Source: Alkaliphilus serpentinus (lineage in GTDB: Bacteria; Bacillota; Clostridia; Peptostreptococcales; Natronincolaceae). Taken from it: a stretch of DNA of 64,000 bases. The notes below the pieces were generated by a model. The model worked only from the letters and a program-made list of their open reading frames with translations, did no database searches and was not told the origin of the DNA. The stretch covers positions 124,001-188,000 of the forward strand of contig NZ_WBZB01000013.1 in NCBI RefSeq assembly GCF_009017255.1, in the 5' to 3' direction. Of the stretch, positions 25,314 to 33,528 are shown one piece after another; positions within the stretch are counted from its first letter, which is position 1; each line of letters opens with the position of its first letter. The position numbers and the translations under genes were made by a program.

Positions 25314-25406
25314 TTTATTCCTCCTTAAGTCAAAATATGGTATGCTATAACTATATTATAACATATAATAATTTTTACCATCAGATATTTAAGGAGGCAG
25401 ATAGTA

Positions 25407-25910
25407 ATGTTGTCTATAGGAATTATAACAGCCAGCGACAAAGGTTCTAAAGGAGAAAGGGTGGATACCAGTGGTCCATTAATCGAAGAGATACTAAAGG
25501 ATTTAGGGGCTGTTGTTAAGGAATATGCAATCCTTCCGGATGAAAGGGACAAGCTGGCAGATAAAATGAAATATATGTGTGATGAACTAAAGGTTGATTT
25601 AATATTTACAACCGGAGGTACTGGGTTTTCTCCAAGGGATGTAACACCAGAAGCTACATTGGATGTAATAGAAAGGAATGCTCCAGGGATTTCAGAGGCT
25701 ATAAGAATGAAAAGTCTGAGCATAACACCAAAGGCTATGCTTTCAAGGGCTGTAGCAGGAATTAGAAAGCAGACCTTAATTATAAACCTTCCAGGTAGCC
25801 CTAAGGGGGTTCGAGAGAGCATTGAGGTTATTCTACCGGCCCTCTCCCATGGTATTGGAATTCTAAAGGGTATTGATGGAGAATGCGGTAATGATCACCA
25901 TCACAAATAA
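25407..25910 (+). CDS. mogA: MogA/MoaB family molybdopterin adenylyltransferase
   Basis: MoCF-fold protein of 167 aa. It should adenylylate molybdopterin before molybdenum or tungsten insertion. Motifs GIITASDKGSKGERVDTSGP, the nucleotide-binding FTTGGTGFSPRDVTPEAT, and NLPGSPKGVRE are conserved. It ends in a His-rich tail (GNDHHHK). No other cofactor gene is in the window. MoaB and MogA cannot be told apart by sequence alone; the single-domain length fits either. Confidence 0.9.
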   Translation: MLSIGIITASDKGSKGERVDTSGPLIEEILKDLGAVVKEYAILPDERDKLADKMKYMCDELKVDLIFTTGGTGFSPRDVTPEATLDVIERNAPGISEAIRMKSLSITPKAMLSRAVAGIRKQTLIINLPGSPKGVRESIEVILPALSHGIGILKGIDGECGNDHHHK

Positions 25911-25911
25911 A

Positions 25912-25938
25912 GGGAGGCATTAGCTTCCCCTATTTTTT
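25912..25938 (+). terminator. Terminator of mogA
   Basis: GGGAGGC (25912-25918) pairs with GCTTCCC (25923-25929), followed by TATTTTTT. It overlaps the 3' end of the decayed amidase tail on the other strand. Confidence 0.75.
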
Positions 25939-26056
25939 ACTCCTTTTTTAAGTACTCTATAATAACCCTTCCTTCTTTATCATCCCAAGTTACTTCATAT
26001 CCAAAGCTTTCTATAAATCGTATTGGTACATAATGTCTATTCTCTAAAAAAAGGCC
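25937..26056 (-). pseudogene. Untranslated C-terminal domain of the amidase (after in-frame TAA)
   Basis: In the same frame as the amidase and immediately after its TAA stop, 39 codons remain open to a second TAA. They read GLFLENRHYVPIRFIESFGY and then EVTWDDKEGRVIIEYLKKE. That is the typical end of a copper-amine-oxidase-like N1 (stalk) domain, which clostridial amidases often carry. The preceding residues KNIHVVIHGKEEVI are its first strand. A single base change, for example CAA or GAA to TAA, would explain the loss. No start codon of its own. Confidence 0.75.
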
Positions 26057-26719
26057 TTAGATTACCTCTTCTTTTCCATGGATCACCACATGAATATTCT
26101 TTCTTTCACAGGTGACATTTTCATTGATCAATGGATACACCTCCTTAACACTTTCAAAAATACCATCGGCGAGGGTTTCTCTATATTCCTCGGTTTTTAA
26201 TAAAGCCTCCTCCTCCGGATTTGTATGAAAGCCCATTTCCACAATGACTGCTGGCATTTTACTAGTTCTTATCACATAATAGTAATCTTTACCATAATTA
26301 GGTGAGGCGGGATCATTTATTATTCTGGTTTTAATCCCTCTATCATTTCTCCCTGTTTTTTTAATAAGTTTCCCCTGCAGGACCGTTGCATAATTCTTCG
26401 CCTCTTGACGAAATACATCTCCCCATTCTCCATTATAGCTATGAAAGGTTTCGATACCATTAGCTTTAGGTGTCGATGCCGCGTTGGTATGGAGGCTTAA
26501 ATAAAGCTCCCCCTGCCATTCATTGGCCATATCTGTTCGTGATGATAAGGATACAGTTTTATCGTCTTCTCTAGTCATTAAAACTTCATATCCTTCCTTT
26601 ATTAATTTTTCCTTTAATCTCAAACCGATATCAAGTACTCCATCAGCCTCAACATATCCTGTTGGGCCGATATTTGCCCGATCTTCACCACCATGACCTG
26701 GATCTATAACAATTTTCAA
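26057..26719 (-). CDS. N-acetylmuramoyl-L-alanine amidase (Amidase_3), C-terminally truncated
   Basis: Zn-dependent amidase cleaving the MurNAc-L-Ala bond; 220 aa. Zinc ligands: His9 in DPGHGG, Glu in YVEADG, His in SLHTNA; catalytic Glu in IVEMGFHTNPEE. There is no signal peptide, as in spore or mother-cell lysis amidases of the CwlC type. The frame continues after the TAA into the rest of a stalk domain (25937-26056), so the protein has lost its C-terminal domain or the stop is a sequencing error. The catalytic domain is complete. Confidence 0.88.
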   Translation of the reverse strand: MKIVIDPGHGGEDRANIGPTGYVEADGVLDIGLRLKEKLIKEGYEVLMTREDDKTVSLSSRTDMANEWQGELYLSLHTNAASTPKANGIETFHSYNGEWGDVFRQEAKNYATVLQGKLIKKTGRNDRGIKTRIINDPASPNYGKDYYYVIRTSKMPAVIVEMGFHTNPEEEALLKTEEYRETLADGIFESVKEVYPLINENVTCERKNIHVVIHGKEEVI

Positions 26720-26817
26720 TTTACTCCCCCCTTAAAGAAGCTCTAATTTATAATATTCTTTTATCAATAGATGTTTCCAAAACTCCTGTGATAAAGCCTT
26801 CTCATAATTGATTTATA

Positions 26818-26847
26818 GAATATCCTTATGGCTACAGGGCAATAATA
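26818..26847 (+). promoter_or_regulatory. Possible sigma-G type promoter of the second spoVA cluster
   Basis: GAATA (26818-26822), 18 bases, AATAATA (26841-26847); close to the sigma-F/G consensus with one mismatch in the -10. It lies about 56 bases before spoVAC2. Tentative. Confidence 0.4.
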
Positions 26848-26902
26848 GACTAGAAGATTCTTCTATATATATTAGAAAGAAAATTTTAAAGAAGGTGAAT
26901 AA

Positions 26903-27382
26903 ATGTCTAGTAAAAAGAAGAAAAAGCTATCACCAGCTCAACAGCAGTATCAAGCCTTCGCTAAAGCAAGGGAACCTAAAAGACCAGCAGTAACCAATAC
27001 AATAAAGGCTTTTTTTGTAGGCGGGACCATTTGCTTGATTGGTCAGACCTTACAATGGTTTTTCATTGAGTACTTTAACTTTACAGAAACAACTGCTGGT
27101 AACCCGACGGTGGCTGTGCTGATTATCGTTTCTGTCCTCTTAACAGGCTTTGGAGTTTATGATCATATAGCCCAATGGGCTGGAGCAGGAACAGCCATTC
27201 CCGTTACGGGATTTGCAAATACGGTTGCTTCATCTTCAATCGAGCATAGGAGTGAGGGCTTTGTTTTAGGAGTAGGAGGAAATATGTTTAAGCTGGCAGG
27301 CTCTGTTATTGCCTATGGAGTATTTTCTGCCTTTGTTGTTGCACTAATTAAAATAATTATCCAAAAGTTAGGTGGAATGTAG
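26903..27382 (+). CDS. spoVAC: SpoVAC paralogue (second spoVA cluster)
   Basis: SpoVAC family, 159 aa. Compared with the first copy it has a longer basic N-terminus (SSKKKKKLSPAQQQYQAFAK). Then come the same four-helix core with FFVGGTICLIGQTLQWF and AGAGTAIPVTGFANTVASSSIEHRSEG. An AAGAAGGTG site precedes ATG. First gene of spoVAC-spoVAD-spoVAEb-DUF1657, an arrangement like the heat-resistance spoVA-2mob operon of Bacillus. Confidence 0.92.
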   Translation: MSSKKKKKLSPAQQQYQAFAKAREPKRPAVTNTIKAFFVGGTICLIGQTLQWFFIEYFNFTETTAGNPTVAVLIIVSVLLTGFGVYDHIAQWAGAGTAIPVTGFANTVASSSIEHRSEGFVLGVGGNMFKLAGSVIAYGVFSAFVVALIKIIIQKLGGM

Positions 27383-28384
27383 ATGCTTAAGGGACATCAA
27401 ACATGGATCTTTGAAAATAGACCAGTGCTTCATTCTTGTGCTGCAATTGGGGGACCTTTTGAGGCAGCAGGTCCTTTATCTGCAGACTTTGACTTGTTAC
27501 ATGAAGATATTTGGTTGGGTCAAAATAGCTTTGAGAAGGCAGAAAAGAGGTTCTTGGAAGAGGCCTGTGAGTTTGCCATTAGAAAGGGAGGATTAAAGAA
27601 GGAGGACATTAATGTTTTTTTAAGTGGAGACTTAATGAATCAAATCATATCTTCTAGCTTTGCAGCAAGGACCATAGGAGTTCCTTTTTTAGGACTTTTT
27701 GGAGCATGCTCAAGTTCAATGGAATCTCTTGCAGTAGCTTCAGCTCTAGTAAATGGTAAATTTGCAAAATATGCCTTAGCAGCTGCCAGTAGCCATAATG
27801 CAGCAGCAGAAAAGCAATTTAGGTACCCCACCGAGTACGGTGCACAAAAACCTCCCACAGCCCAATGGACAGTTACTGGAGCGGGGGCAGCGGTGGTTAC
27901 CGATTCAGGTGATGGTCCATACATAACCTCTGCTACAGTTGGCAGGGTTGTTGACATGGGTATATCTGACCCCTTTAATATGGGAGGAGCTATGGCGCCT
28001 GCAGCAGTTGATACCATTCAGGCTCATTTTAGAGATTTGAATAGAGGTCTTGATTATTATGATATGATTGCCACTGGTGACCTCGGAAAGGTGGGACATA
28101 GGATAGCCACTGATCTTTTAACAGAGCATGGATTAAAAATAAACGAAGACATTTTTACAGATTGTGGACTTTTAATATATGGTGATAATAAACAGGTTTT
28201 CGCAGGTGGTAGTGGGTGCGCCTGCTCTGCTACTGTCACCTATGGTCATATTATGAATCGAGTGAAAAAGGGAGAGTTGAAAAAAATTCTTATAGTAGCA
28301 ACTGGCGCCTTATTGTCTCCAATGTCTTATCAACAAAAGGAAAGCATACCTTGTATTGCCCATGCAGTTTCAATTGAAGCTTAA
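27383..28384 (+). CDS. spoVAD: SpoVAD paralogue (second spoVA cluster)
   Basis: SpoVAD, 333 aa, thiolase-like dipicolinate-binding protein. Shared with the first copy: PFLGLFGACSSSMESLAVA, TAQWTVTGAGAAVVT, PFNMGGAMAPAAVDTI, FAGGSGCACSATVTYGH and SIPCIAHAVSIE. The ATG follows the spoVAC2 stop codon directly (TAGATG), implying translational coupling. Confidence 0.94.
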   Translation: MLKGHQTWIFENRPVLHSCAAIGGPFEAAGPLSADFDLLHEDIWLGQNSFEKAEKRFLEEACEFAIRKGGLKKEDINVFLSGDLMNQIISSSFAARTIGVPFLGLFGACSSSMESLAVASALVNGKFAKYALAAASSHNAAAEKQFRYPTEYGAQKPPTAQWTVTGAGAAVVTDSGDGPYITSATVGRVVDMGISDPFNMGGAMAPAAVDTIQAHFRDLNRGLDYYDMIATGDLGKVGHRIATDLLTEHGLKINEDIFTDCGLLIYGDNKQVFAGGSGCACSATVTYGHIMNRVKKGELKKILIVATGALLSPMSYQQKESIPCIAHAVSIEA

Positions 28385-28398
28385 GGAGGAGATGAAAG

Positions 28399-28752
28399 TT
28401 GGAGAAATTTTTATGGGCCTTTGTAGTAGGTGGAACCATTTGTGCCATTGGACAGGTTTTAATGGATGTATTTAAGCTCACTCCAGCCCATACCACCAGT
28501 AGCTTAGTGGTGGTGGGATCTATACTGGGGGGCTTAGGATTATATGAACCTCTAATTAAATTTGCTGGAGCTGGAGCAACGGTACCAATCAGTAGCTTCG
28601 GTAATGCCTTAGTAAAGGGCGCATTGATGGAGGCTGAAAGAAGCGGGTTAATTGGCGTTTTAACAGGTATTTTTGAGGTTACCAGCGCCGGAGTATCCTC
28701 TGCAATTGTTTTCGGGTTTATGGCCGCATTAGTATTTAGGCCTAAAGGATAA
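28399..28752 (+). CDS. spoVAEB: SpoVAEb paralogue (second spoVA cluster)
   Basis: SpoVAEb membrane protein of 117 aa, same length as the first copy. AFVVGGTICAIGQVLMDVFKL and GAGATVPISSFGNALVKGAL are the conserved stretches. Starts with TTG after GGAGGAGATGAAAG. The next gene encodes a DUF1657 protein 24 bases downstream, a partner seen in the mobile spoVA variant but not in the classical operon. Confidence 0.92.
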   Translation: MEKFLWAFVVGGTICAIGQVLMDVFKLTPAHTTSSLVVVGSILGGLGLYEPLIKFAGAGATVPISSFGNALVKGALMEAERSGLIGVLTGIFEVTSAGVSSAIVFGFMAALVFRPKG

Positions 28753-28776
28753 AACTTCTCGAAAGGAGGTGAATCA

Positions 28777-28983
28777 ATGACAGTAGGGTCTCAGATTCAA
28801 CAGACTATTGCCACAATCCAAAGTGCATCTGCATCTCTTAAAACCTTTGCATTAGAAACTCAAGATCAAACAGCAAAGACAGAATTTCAGCAGGCAGCAC
28901 AAAACTTAGATCATATTCTAACTACTTTAAAGAATAGACAAAATTATATTAATCAACAGGAGCCCCAATATAGACAACAGTAA
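28777..28983 (+). CDS. DUF1657 family protein
   Basis: DUF1657 small protein, 68 aa: MTVGSQIQQTIATIQSASAS then an amphipathic helical stretch and a Gln/Tyr-rich end. It is soluble and probably all helical. Preceded by AAGGAGGTG. Last gene of the second spoVA cluster. A paralogue sits on the opposite strand at 30018-30224 beside a DUF421 gene. In Bacillus, DUF1657 proteins occur in spoVA-2mob operons; molecular role unknown. Confidence 0.85.
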   Translation: MTVGSQIQQTIATIQSASASLKTFALETQDQTAKTEFQQAAQNLDHILTTLKNRQNYINQQEPQYRQQ

Positions 28984-29080
28984 ACAAAAGTATTCTATAC
29001 GTAATCTCCTTATTTTAAAAAGGGAGTGCCCCCTTAACAATCCCTATTTCATAAGAGTTAAAAAGCAACTATGAAATTAA
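28984..29080 (-). repeat. Multi-hairpin dispersed repeat, shortened copy C
   Basis: Read on the minus strand it has the ATTTCATAG...TTATGAAAT hairpin, GGGATTGTTAAGGGGG with the CCCTT partner, ATAAGGAGA, and then jumps to ACTTTTGTT. The third and fourth hairpins of copies A and B are missing. It lies between convergent DUF1657 and DUF421 genes. Confidence 0.65.
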
Positions 29081-29086
29081 TAAATA

Positions 29087-29119
29087 ACTGAAGGTTTACA
29101 AAAACCTTCAGTTTTTTAT
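29087..29119. terminator. Bidirectional terminator
   Basis: AACTGAAGGTTT faces AAACCTTCAGTT in 29087-29113, followed by TTTTTA. It separates the second spoVA cluster from the DUF421 gene. Confidence 0.75.
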
Positions 29120-29144
29120 TTAAATTAAATTTAAATAATCCTAG

Positions 29145-30002
29145 CTAAGCCATTAAATGGGGCTCCAGCTTTTCTTCTACCTCTTTTATCGCCTCCGCCA
29201 GTTTTAGATATTTCTCCTTCCATTTTTTATTTTCTGTTTCCAAAGAATAGCTAATAAAATCGGCTTCAACCTTTTGAAGTTGGGCTAATAATAGCTCCCT
29301 AGTTGAGGGCTTAGGCATCATAATAGAGTCGTCAAATAAATCTATATATAGCTCTCCCATAGAATCTACCTGGGATAAAAAGACATTTTCCTCAGCTACA
29401 CCAATTTTATCTAACTCTGTCTTCAACCATTTACGATTTAAGCCAAGGCTTGCCAATGGTTCATCTAACATGTTACCATCCATCATAACGGTTTGAGGTT
29501 CCTTTATTGAGCTTACATTAATTCTTAAATCCTTAGGCTTAAGGGGCTGTAACTCCCTTTTAGTAAGAACAGAAATATCTCCATTGGCTTCCATTACTGC
29601 AAACTCAACATCAGCCAGCTGAAAAACACTTTTTCTGCGGAGCTGTGATAAAAGCTCTTCCCCTGTTATACCTGTATAATGGAGATTTTCCTCCATAATC
29701 TTCCCCTCTTTTATAATCACAATCTCTTTTCCATAAATATGATCATGGAACCATTTAGACTTTTGTATTAAAAACCTGGTTACACCAATTAAGATAAACC
29801 AAAGGGCTATAGCGGTAATTCCAACTGCCAGATTATTAACTACACCTAAAACAACAAGACCAATCATATTGGCTGCTATTAGTCCAAAAAGTAAATCTAT
29901 ATGGATTAATGATGATACTGGTTTTCTACCGACTATTGGCATAATTAAAATAATGAGTAAAAAGGATAATCCCACACGAAGACTTATATTTAATAAATCC
30001 AT
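29145..30002 (-). CDS. DUF421 (YetF-like) membrane protein
   Basis: Membrane protein of 285 aa: three N-terminal helices (about 5-80), then cytoplasmic DUF421 domain with KEIVIIKEGKIMEENLHYTG and LLSQLRRKSVFQLADVEFAVMEANGDISV, and a helical charged tail from about 235. Bacillus 2Duf, which raises spore heat resistance, joins DUF421 and DUF1657 in one chain; here the DUF1657 protein is a separate gene directly upstream. The ORF begins at GTG 30011 overlapping the AAAGGGTG site, so ATG 30000-30002 is preferred. Confidence 0.85.
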   Translation of the reverse strand: MDLLNISLRVGLSFLLIILIMPIVGRKPVSSLIHIDLLFGLIAANMIGLVVLGVVNNLAVGITAIALWFILIGVTRFLIQKSKWFHDHIYGKEIVIIKEGKIMEENLHYTGITGEELLSQLRRKSVFQLADVEFAVMEANGDISVLTKRELQPLKPKDLRINVSSIKEPQTVMMDGNMLDEPLASLGLNRKWLKTELDKIGVAEENVFLSQVDSMGELYIDLFDDSIMMPKPSTRELLLAQLQKVEADFISYSLETENKKWKEKYLKLAEAIKEVEEKLEPHLMA

Positions 30003-30017
30003 ATTATTCACCCTTTC

Positions 30018-30224
30018 TTAAAAACCCTTATATTGCCCTTCTTCATTTTCGATCTCTTTAATTCTTGTTGATAGCTCTTGAATGGTACTACTGATTTTTT
30101 CTCTACATTCCAACATTAATTCCCTAGTTATTTTGTCAGGATGATGATTTGCATAGGTACTTATAGTTGCCTCAACTCCCTGCAGCATTGCATGGGTTTG
30201 CTTTATTTGGGATGCTACTGTCAT
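30018..30224 (-). CDS. DUF1657 family protein
   Basis: Second DUF1657 protein, 68 aa: MTVASQIKQTHAMLQGVEAT at the start, then a charged helix and EIENEEGQYKGF. Same length as the plus-strand copy. It precedes the DUF421 gene by about 15 bases and shares its transcript, facing the spoVAC-AD-AEb-DUF1657 cluster. AAGGAG-type ribosome-binding site. Confidence 0.83.
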   Translation of the reverse strand: MTVASQIKQTHAMLQGVEATISTYANHHPDKITRELMLECREKISSTIQELSTRIKEIENEEGQYKGF

Positions 30225-30396
30225 AAACTCCTCCTTAATCTATTTATTTTCAAAGATTGTTATTTGCAAATTATAGTATTTCAATCCTTTCTTTTAACCC
30301 TTTAAACACAAGATTTTTCAAGTTTGTTCTACCATCCCTACACTTTTTTCTTTATGGAATCTATGCTATGATATTATACTGAAGGGGGGTTACATC

Positions 30397-30549
30397 ATGA
30401 ATAAATGCAATAAGGAAGACTGTCTTTGCCCTAAAGCCAACTGCCCAAGACATGGCAACTGCTGTCAGTGTATTAATCATCATTTAAAAATACAAACCCT
30501 CGTGTATTGTATGAGGAGTATGGCAAAAAAAGAAAACCTTAAGGCTTAA
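30397..30549 (+). CDS. Cys-rich 50-residue protein
   Basis: Short gene below the usual length cut-off. Cysteines are arranged C-x4-C-x-C-x5-C-x6-CC-x2-C in the first 25 residues (MNKCNKEDCLCPKANCPRHG), plus one near residue 38. This looks like a small zinc- or iron-binding domain. A strong GGGGGG ribosome-binding site precedes ATG and a terminator follows. I recall similar short proteins in clostridia annotated only as hypothetical; function unknown. Confidence 0.7.
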   Translation: MNKCNKEDCLCPKANCPRHGNCCQCINHHLKIQTLVYCMRSMAKKENLKA

Positions 30550-30565
30550 TCAAGCTTTAAGGTTT
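30534..30565 (+). terminator. Terminator of the Cys-rich gene
   Basis: AACCTTAAGGCTT and AAGCTTTAAGGTT form an imperfect stem followed by TATTTATT; it overlaps the end of the coding region. Confidence 0.7.
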
Positions 30566-30601
30566 ATTTATTATGATATTGAAGATACAACATTAATTTT
30601 T

Positions 30602-30645
30602 AATGTTTAAATTCTCAACTTACAATCCTCAAATTTTCAATTTTT
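30602..30645. repeat. Heptamer-period repeat
   Basis: AATTCTC, AACTTAC, AATCCTC, then AAATTTTC and AATTTTT: a degenerate 7-base period just after the polysaccharide deacetylase stop codon. Confidence 0.4.
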
Positions 30646-30649
30646 ATTG

Positions 30650-31585
30650 CTATCTATTTACAACTCGATTAATCAAACGTAGCTCTATCATCTTATCGAT
30701 TTCTTCTGTAGATAGCTCTTCCACCGTTTTGAATCTATACCCTTCAGCTTTATAAAAGTCGATAATTTCTGGTAATACCTCCAGCATTGCTGTATTTCTT
30801 TCAGTATCATGGAATAAGATAACTATCAAATTCTTATCCTCTGACGCCTCCAATACATGATCTTTAATTGTGTTCCCATTAGTATCCTTCTTTGAATCAC
30901 CTGAGTCAATGTTCCAATCCATATAATAATAGCCCTTTTCATTAATATCAGCCGTTAAGATATTCATAAAGCTTTGACCACCATATTCAAAGGAACTATG
31001 GTTGGAAGACCCTCCAATAAAACGAAATATTGGAGGTGGATATGTGCCCAAAGCCTTTGTTAATGCCTCCTCAGCCTTATAAAAATCCTCATAAAAGGAC
31101 TCTAGGGTACTATATATGGCATAGTCATGACTATAGGAATGGGGTAATATGGAATGTCCTGCCTCTTGAGTTTCCTTTAATATTTCAGGATTTCTTTCGA
31201 TTAATTTTCCCAATGTAAAGAAGGTGGCCTTTACTTCTTTTTCTTCTAGAACCTCTAAAACCAATGGGGTTAGTTTTGTAGGTCCATCATCAAAGGTTAA
31301 AAAAACCACTTTACCCTCATCTAAAGGGATTTTCTCTTCATCAGGGTTGTCATTAACCTCACCAATGATTTCAATTACCTCTTCCCCTTCAGAAGAGTTT
31401 TCATCCTGTATGGGTGATTTAGAAGGATTATGATTTGATACATCCTCATTATTTGATGGAGTATTATCATTGGGTGGTTCATTATTACCTCTAAAGCCTT
31501 CGGCCCCAACCCCTACAACGAAAATTCCAACCATCAGAATAAAAGTAATCATTACGATTCCTGTAAACTTTATAGGCTTTTTCAA
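30650..31585 (-). CDS. Polysaccharide deacetylase (NodB domain), membrane-anchored
   Basis: Metal-dependent deacetylase acting outside the cell, 311 aa. N-terminal membrane anchor (about 10-28), Asn/Pro/Ser/Glu-rich linker to about residue 87, then the NodB domain: FLTFDDGPT (motif 1), HSYSHDY (motif 2 His pair), RFIGGSSN (motif 3), DWNIDSGD and ILFHDTERN (motif 5). Motif 3 has Phe-Ile where Pro-Pro is usual. The likely substrate is peptidoglycan or another N-acetylated wall polymer; which one is not shown. Confidence 0.88.
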   Translation of the reverse strand: MKKPIKFTGIVMITFILMVGIFVVGVGAEGFRGNNEPPNDNTPSNNEDVSNHNPSKSPIQDENSSEGEEVIEIIGEVNDNPDEEKIPLDEGKVVFLTFDDGPTKLTPLVLEVLEEKEVKATFFTLGKLIERNPEILKETQEAGHSILPHSYSHDYAIYSTLESFYEDFYKAEEALTKALGTYPPPIFRFIGGSSNHSSFEYGGQSFMNILTADINEKGYYYMDWNIDSGDSKKDTNGNTIKDHVLEASEDKNLIVILFHDTERNTAMLEVLPEIIDFYKAEGYRFKTVEELSTEEIDKMIELRLINRVVNR

Positions 31586-31804
31586 TCTGTCACCCCATAT
31601 CCAATGTCTTTGTGATACTCACTAAAAAAAGATTTCTTTCATCCTTACCTCTATTATATTACATTTAACACTACATTTCCTAATAAATAAACAAGAAACC
31701 CCTCATCACAATATTACTATACTGATATCTCATAACAGCTTAATGTATCCTTTGGCTAATAAGAGGCCCCTTGAATTCCTACCCTCATCGGATTTACAAG
31801 AAAT

Positions 31805-31841
31805 AAAAAACCCACCCTCCGAAATCCATTCAAAAAGTGAG
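31805..31841 (-). terminator. Terminator of the tRNA-Thr gene
   Basis: On the minus strand CTCACTTTTTG pairs, with several G-U pairs, to TCGGAGGGTGGG, followed by TTTTTT. Confidence 0.6.
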
Positions 31842-31859
31842 CTTTAATTAGTATTTTAA

Positions 31860-31936
31860 TGGAGCTGATGAGCGGACTCGAACCGCCGAACCTCTTCCTT
31901 ACCAAGGAAGTGCTCTACCTGCTGAGCTACATCAGC
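31860..31936 (-). tRNA. tRNA-Thr (anticodon GGT)
   Basis: Reads GCTGATG for the 5' acceptor strand, a D-arm with TAGCTCAGCAGGTAGAGC, anticodon stem CTTCC/GGAAG enclosing loop TTGGTAA, T-arm GGCGGTTCGAGTCCGCT and CATCAGC with the CCA end encoded in the DNA. The anticodon GGT reads ACC/ACU threonine codons. Monocistronic, with a terminator downstream. Confidence 0.95.
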
Positions 31937-32024
31937 GCAATGTTTGTTTTTGAACACTAAATCATTATATATTATTTTTTCTATCTTGTAAAGGGAGTAT
32001 TCACATATTTTTTTGCCACTTTTT

Positions 32025-33293
32025 TCAGCCTTTTTCATAGTTTTTTAAGATTCTTATTCTCTTGACTCTATTTCTATCAAGTTTTTCAATTTTAAAGGTT
32101 AACCCATGAACCTTAAGGATCTCTCCAGCCTTTGGTAGCCTTCCTAACTCACCAATGATAAAGCCCCCTATAGAATCAAATTCCTCCGACTCTAGCTTTA
32201 GATTTAGTAAGTCATTAACCATACTCAACTTAATGCTACCCTCTACTATAAATTCATTGTCGTTGATTATTTCAATTTCAAACTCATTTTCATCATATTC
32301 ATCCTGAATCTCTCCAACAATTTCCTCCAGCATATCCTCCATGGTAACGATTCCTGCTGTTCCACCATATTCATCCAGTACCACAGCTATATGGTTTCTA
32401 TTTTTTTTCATTTCTTTAAAAACTTCTCTAATCTTTTTAAACTCAAAGGTATAATAGGGCTTCCGCATATAGTTTTTTATATGAAATTCTCCATCAACCC
32501 CTTCAGCAAAGAATAAATCCTTCATATAGAGAATCCCAACTATATTGTCAATACTATCATCATAAATTGGATATCTTGAAAACTGCTCCTCTTTAAAATC
32601 AGTAATAATCTCATGGTAGGGTGTGTTTATTTCAAAGGCTGTAATGTCAGTTCTTTGAACCATAACATCCCGTATACTCATATCGCCAAAACCAAATACA
32701 TTATGAATCATTTGCTTTTCATCAACCTCTAAAACACCCTCCTCATGGCTGACATTCACAATGGTTTTTAGTTCATCCTCTGTTATAAAGGGCTTTTCAA
32801 CATCCAATCTTACTCCAAATATTTTTAAAATGGCACTTGTTATGTATGTAAAAACAATAACGATTGGATTTAGAAGGGTAATGATTAAGGAAAGGGGCCT
32901 GATGATGGACAACGAAACCCGTTCTGCCTTCTTTGCCGCAATAGACTTTGGCGTAATTTCTGCAAAAATCAATACTAACACAGTCATAATAGCAGTGGCA
33001 ATGGCTACGCCCTCATTTCCATAATAGTCGATTGCAATAGAAGTAGCAAGGGCAGATGCACCGATATTTACGGCATTATTTCCAATTAAAATGGAGCTTA
33101 AAAGCTTTCCTGGTCTTTCGGTTAAGTAATGTATCAGCTCTGCCTTATCAATTTTTTCTTCCAGCATGTGCCTTATTCTAATCTTACTTAGAGCCATTAA
33201 TGCAGTTTCAGAGGCAGAAAAAAAACCTGATAACAGAAGTAATAATACTAATATTAAACCTCTTATATGGTAACTATTAATCAATATCCTCAC
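32025..33293 (-). CDS. CNNM/HlyC-CorC family transporter with CBS domains
   Basis: Hemolysin-C/CorC family protein of 422 aa. CNNM (DUF21) membrane domain with helices in about 10-175, starting LLSGFFSASETALMALSK; IFAEITPKSIAAKKAE is the conserved hinge. A pair of CBS domains follows (about 205-330, including VMVQRTDITAF and VVLDEYGGTAGIVTMEDMLEEIVGEI), then the CorC_HlyC C-terminal domain. Family members transport Mg or other divalent ions; hemolysin is a historical name. Starts with GTG. Confidence 0.9.
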   Translation of the reverse strand: MRILINSYHIRGLILVLLLLLSGFFSASETALMALSKIRIRHMLEEKIDKAELIHYLTERPGKLLSSILIGNNAVNIGASALATSIAIDYYGNEGVAIATAIMTVLVLIFAEITPKSIAAKKAERVSLSIIRPLSLIITLLNPIVIVFTYITSAILKIFGVRLDVEKPFITEDELKTIVNVSHEEGVLEVDEKQMIHNVFGFGDMSIRDVMVQRTDITAFEINTPYHEIITDFKEEQFSRYPIYDDSIDNIVGILYMKDLFFAEGVDGEFHIKNYMRKPYYTFEFKKIREVFKEMKKNRNHIAVVLDEYGGTAGIVTMEDMLEEIVGEIQDEYDENEFEIEIINDNEFIVEGSIKLSMVNDLLNLKLESEEFDSIGGFIIGELGRLPKAGEILKVHGLTFKIEKLDRNRVKRIRILKNYEKG

Positions 33294-33528
33294 CCTACTT
33301 CCTATTTAAATACAGGGAAATGTATATAAATAGTATAGCTATATATTCATAAAATATGATAGGAATATTGGAGGCAGTATAAATGACGGAGTTCTAAAGA
33401 ATTATTTTCATGTTTTTTTAGCTTAACTTTTTCTGAAAACTTACATAGAATTATCAATTTTCTTGAGATTGAAGTAAAAAGTTGTGGGTAGTAATAGAAA
33501 AGAGGTACACCAATGGGAGAGTGATATT
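33294..33528. other. Divergent intergenic region
   Basis: AT-rich gap between the minus-strand CNNM gene and the plus-strand VOC gene. No RNA gene, repeat or clear promoter pair stands out. Confidence 0.3.

Noticed and set aside
25937-26059. Recoding of the amidase stop codon as a special amino acid
   Set aside because: The codon is TAA, which is not used for selenocysteine (TGA) or pyrrolysine (TAG).
31856-32038. 60-codon minus-strand ORF
   Set aside because: It consists largely of the tRNA-Thr gene read as protein; the cloverleaf explains the sequence.
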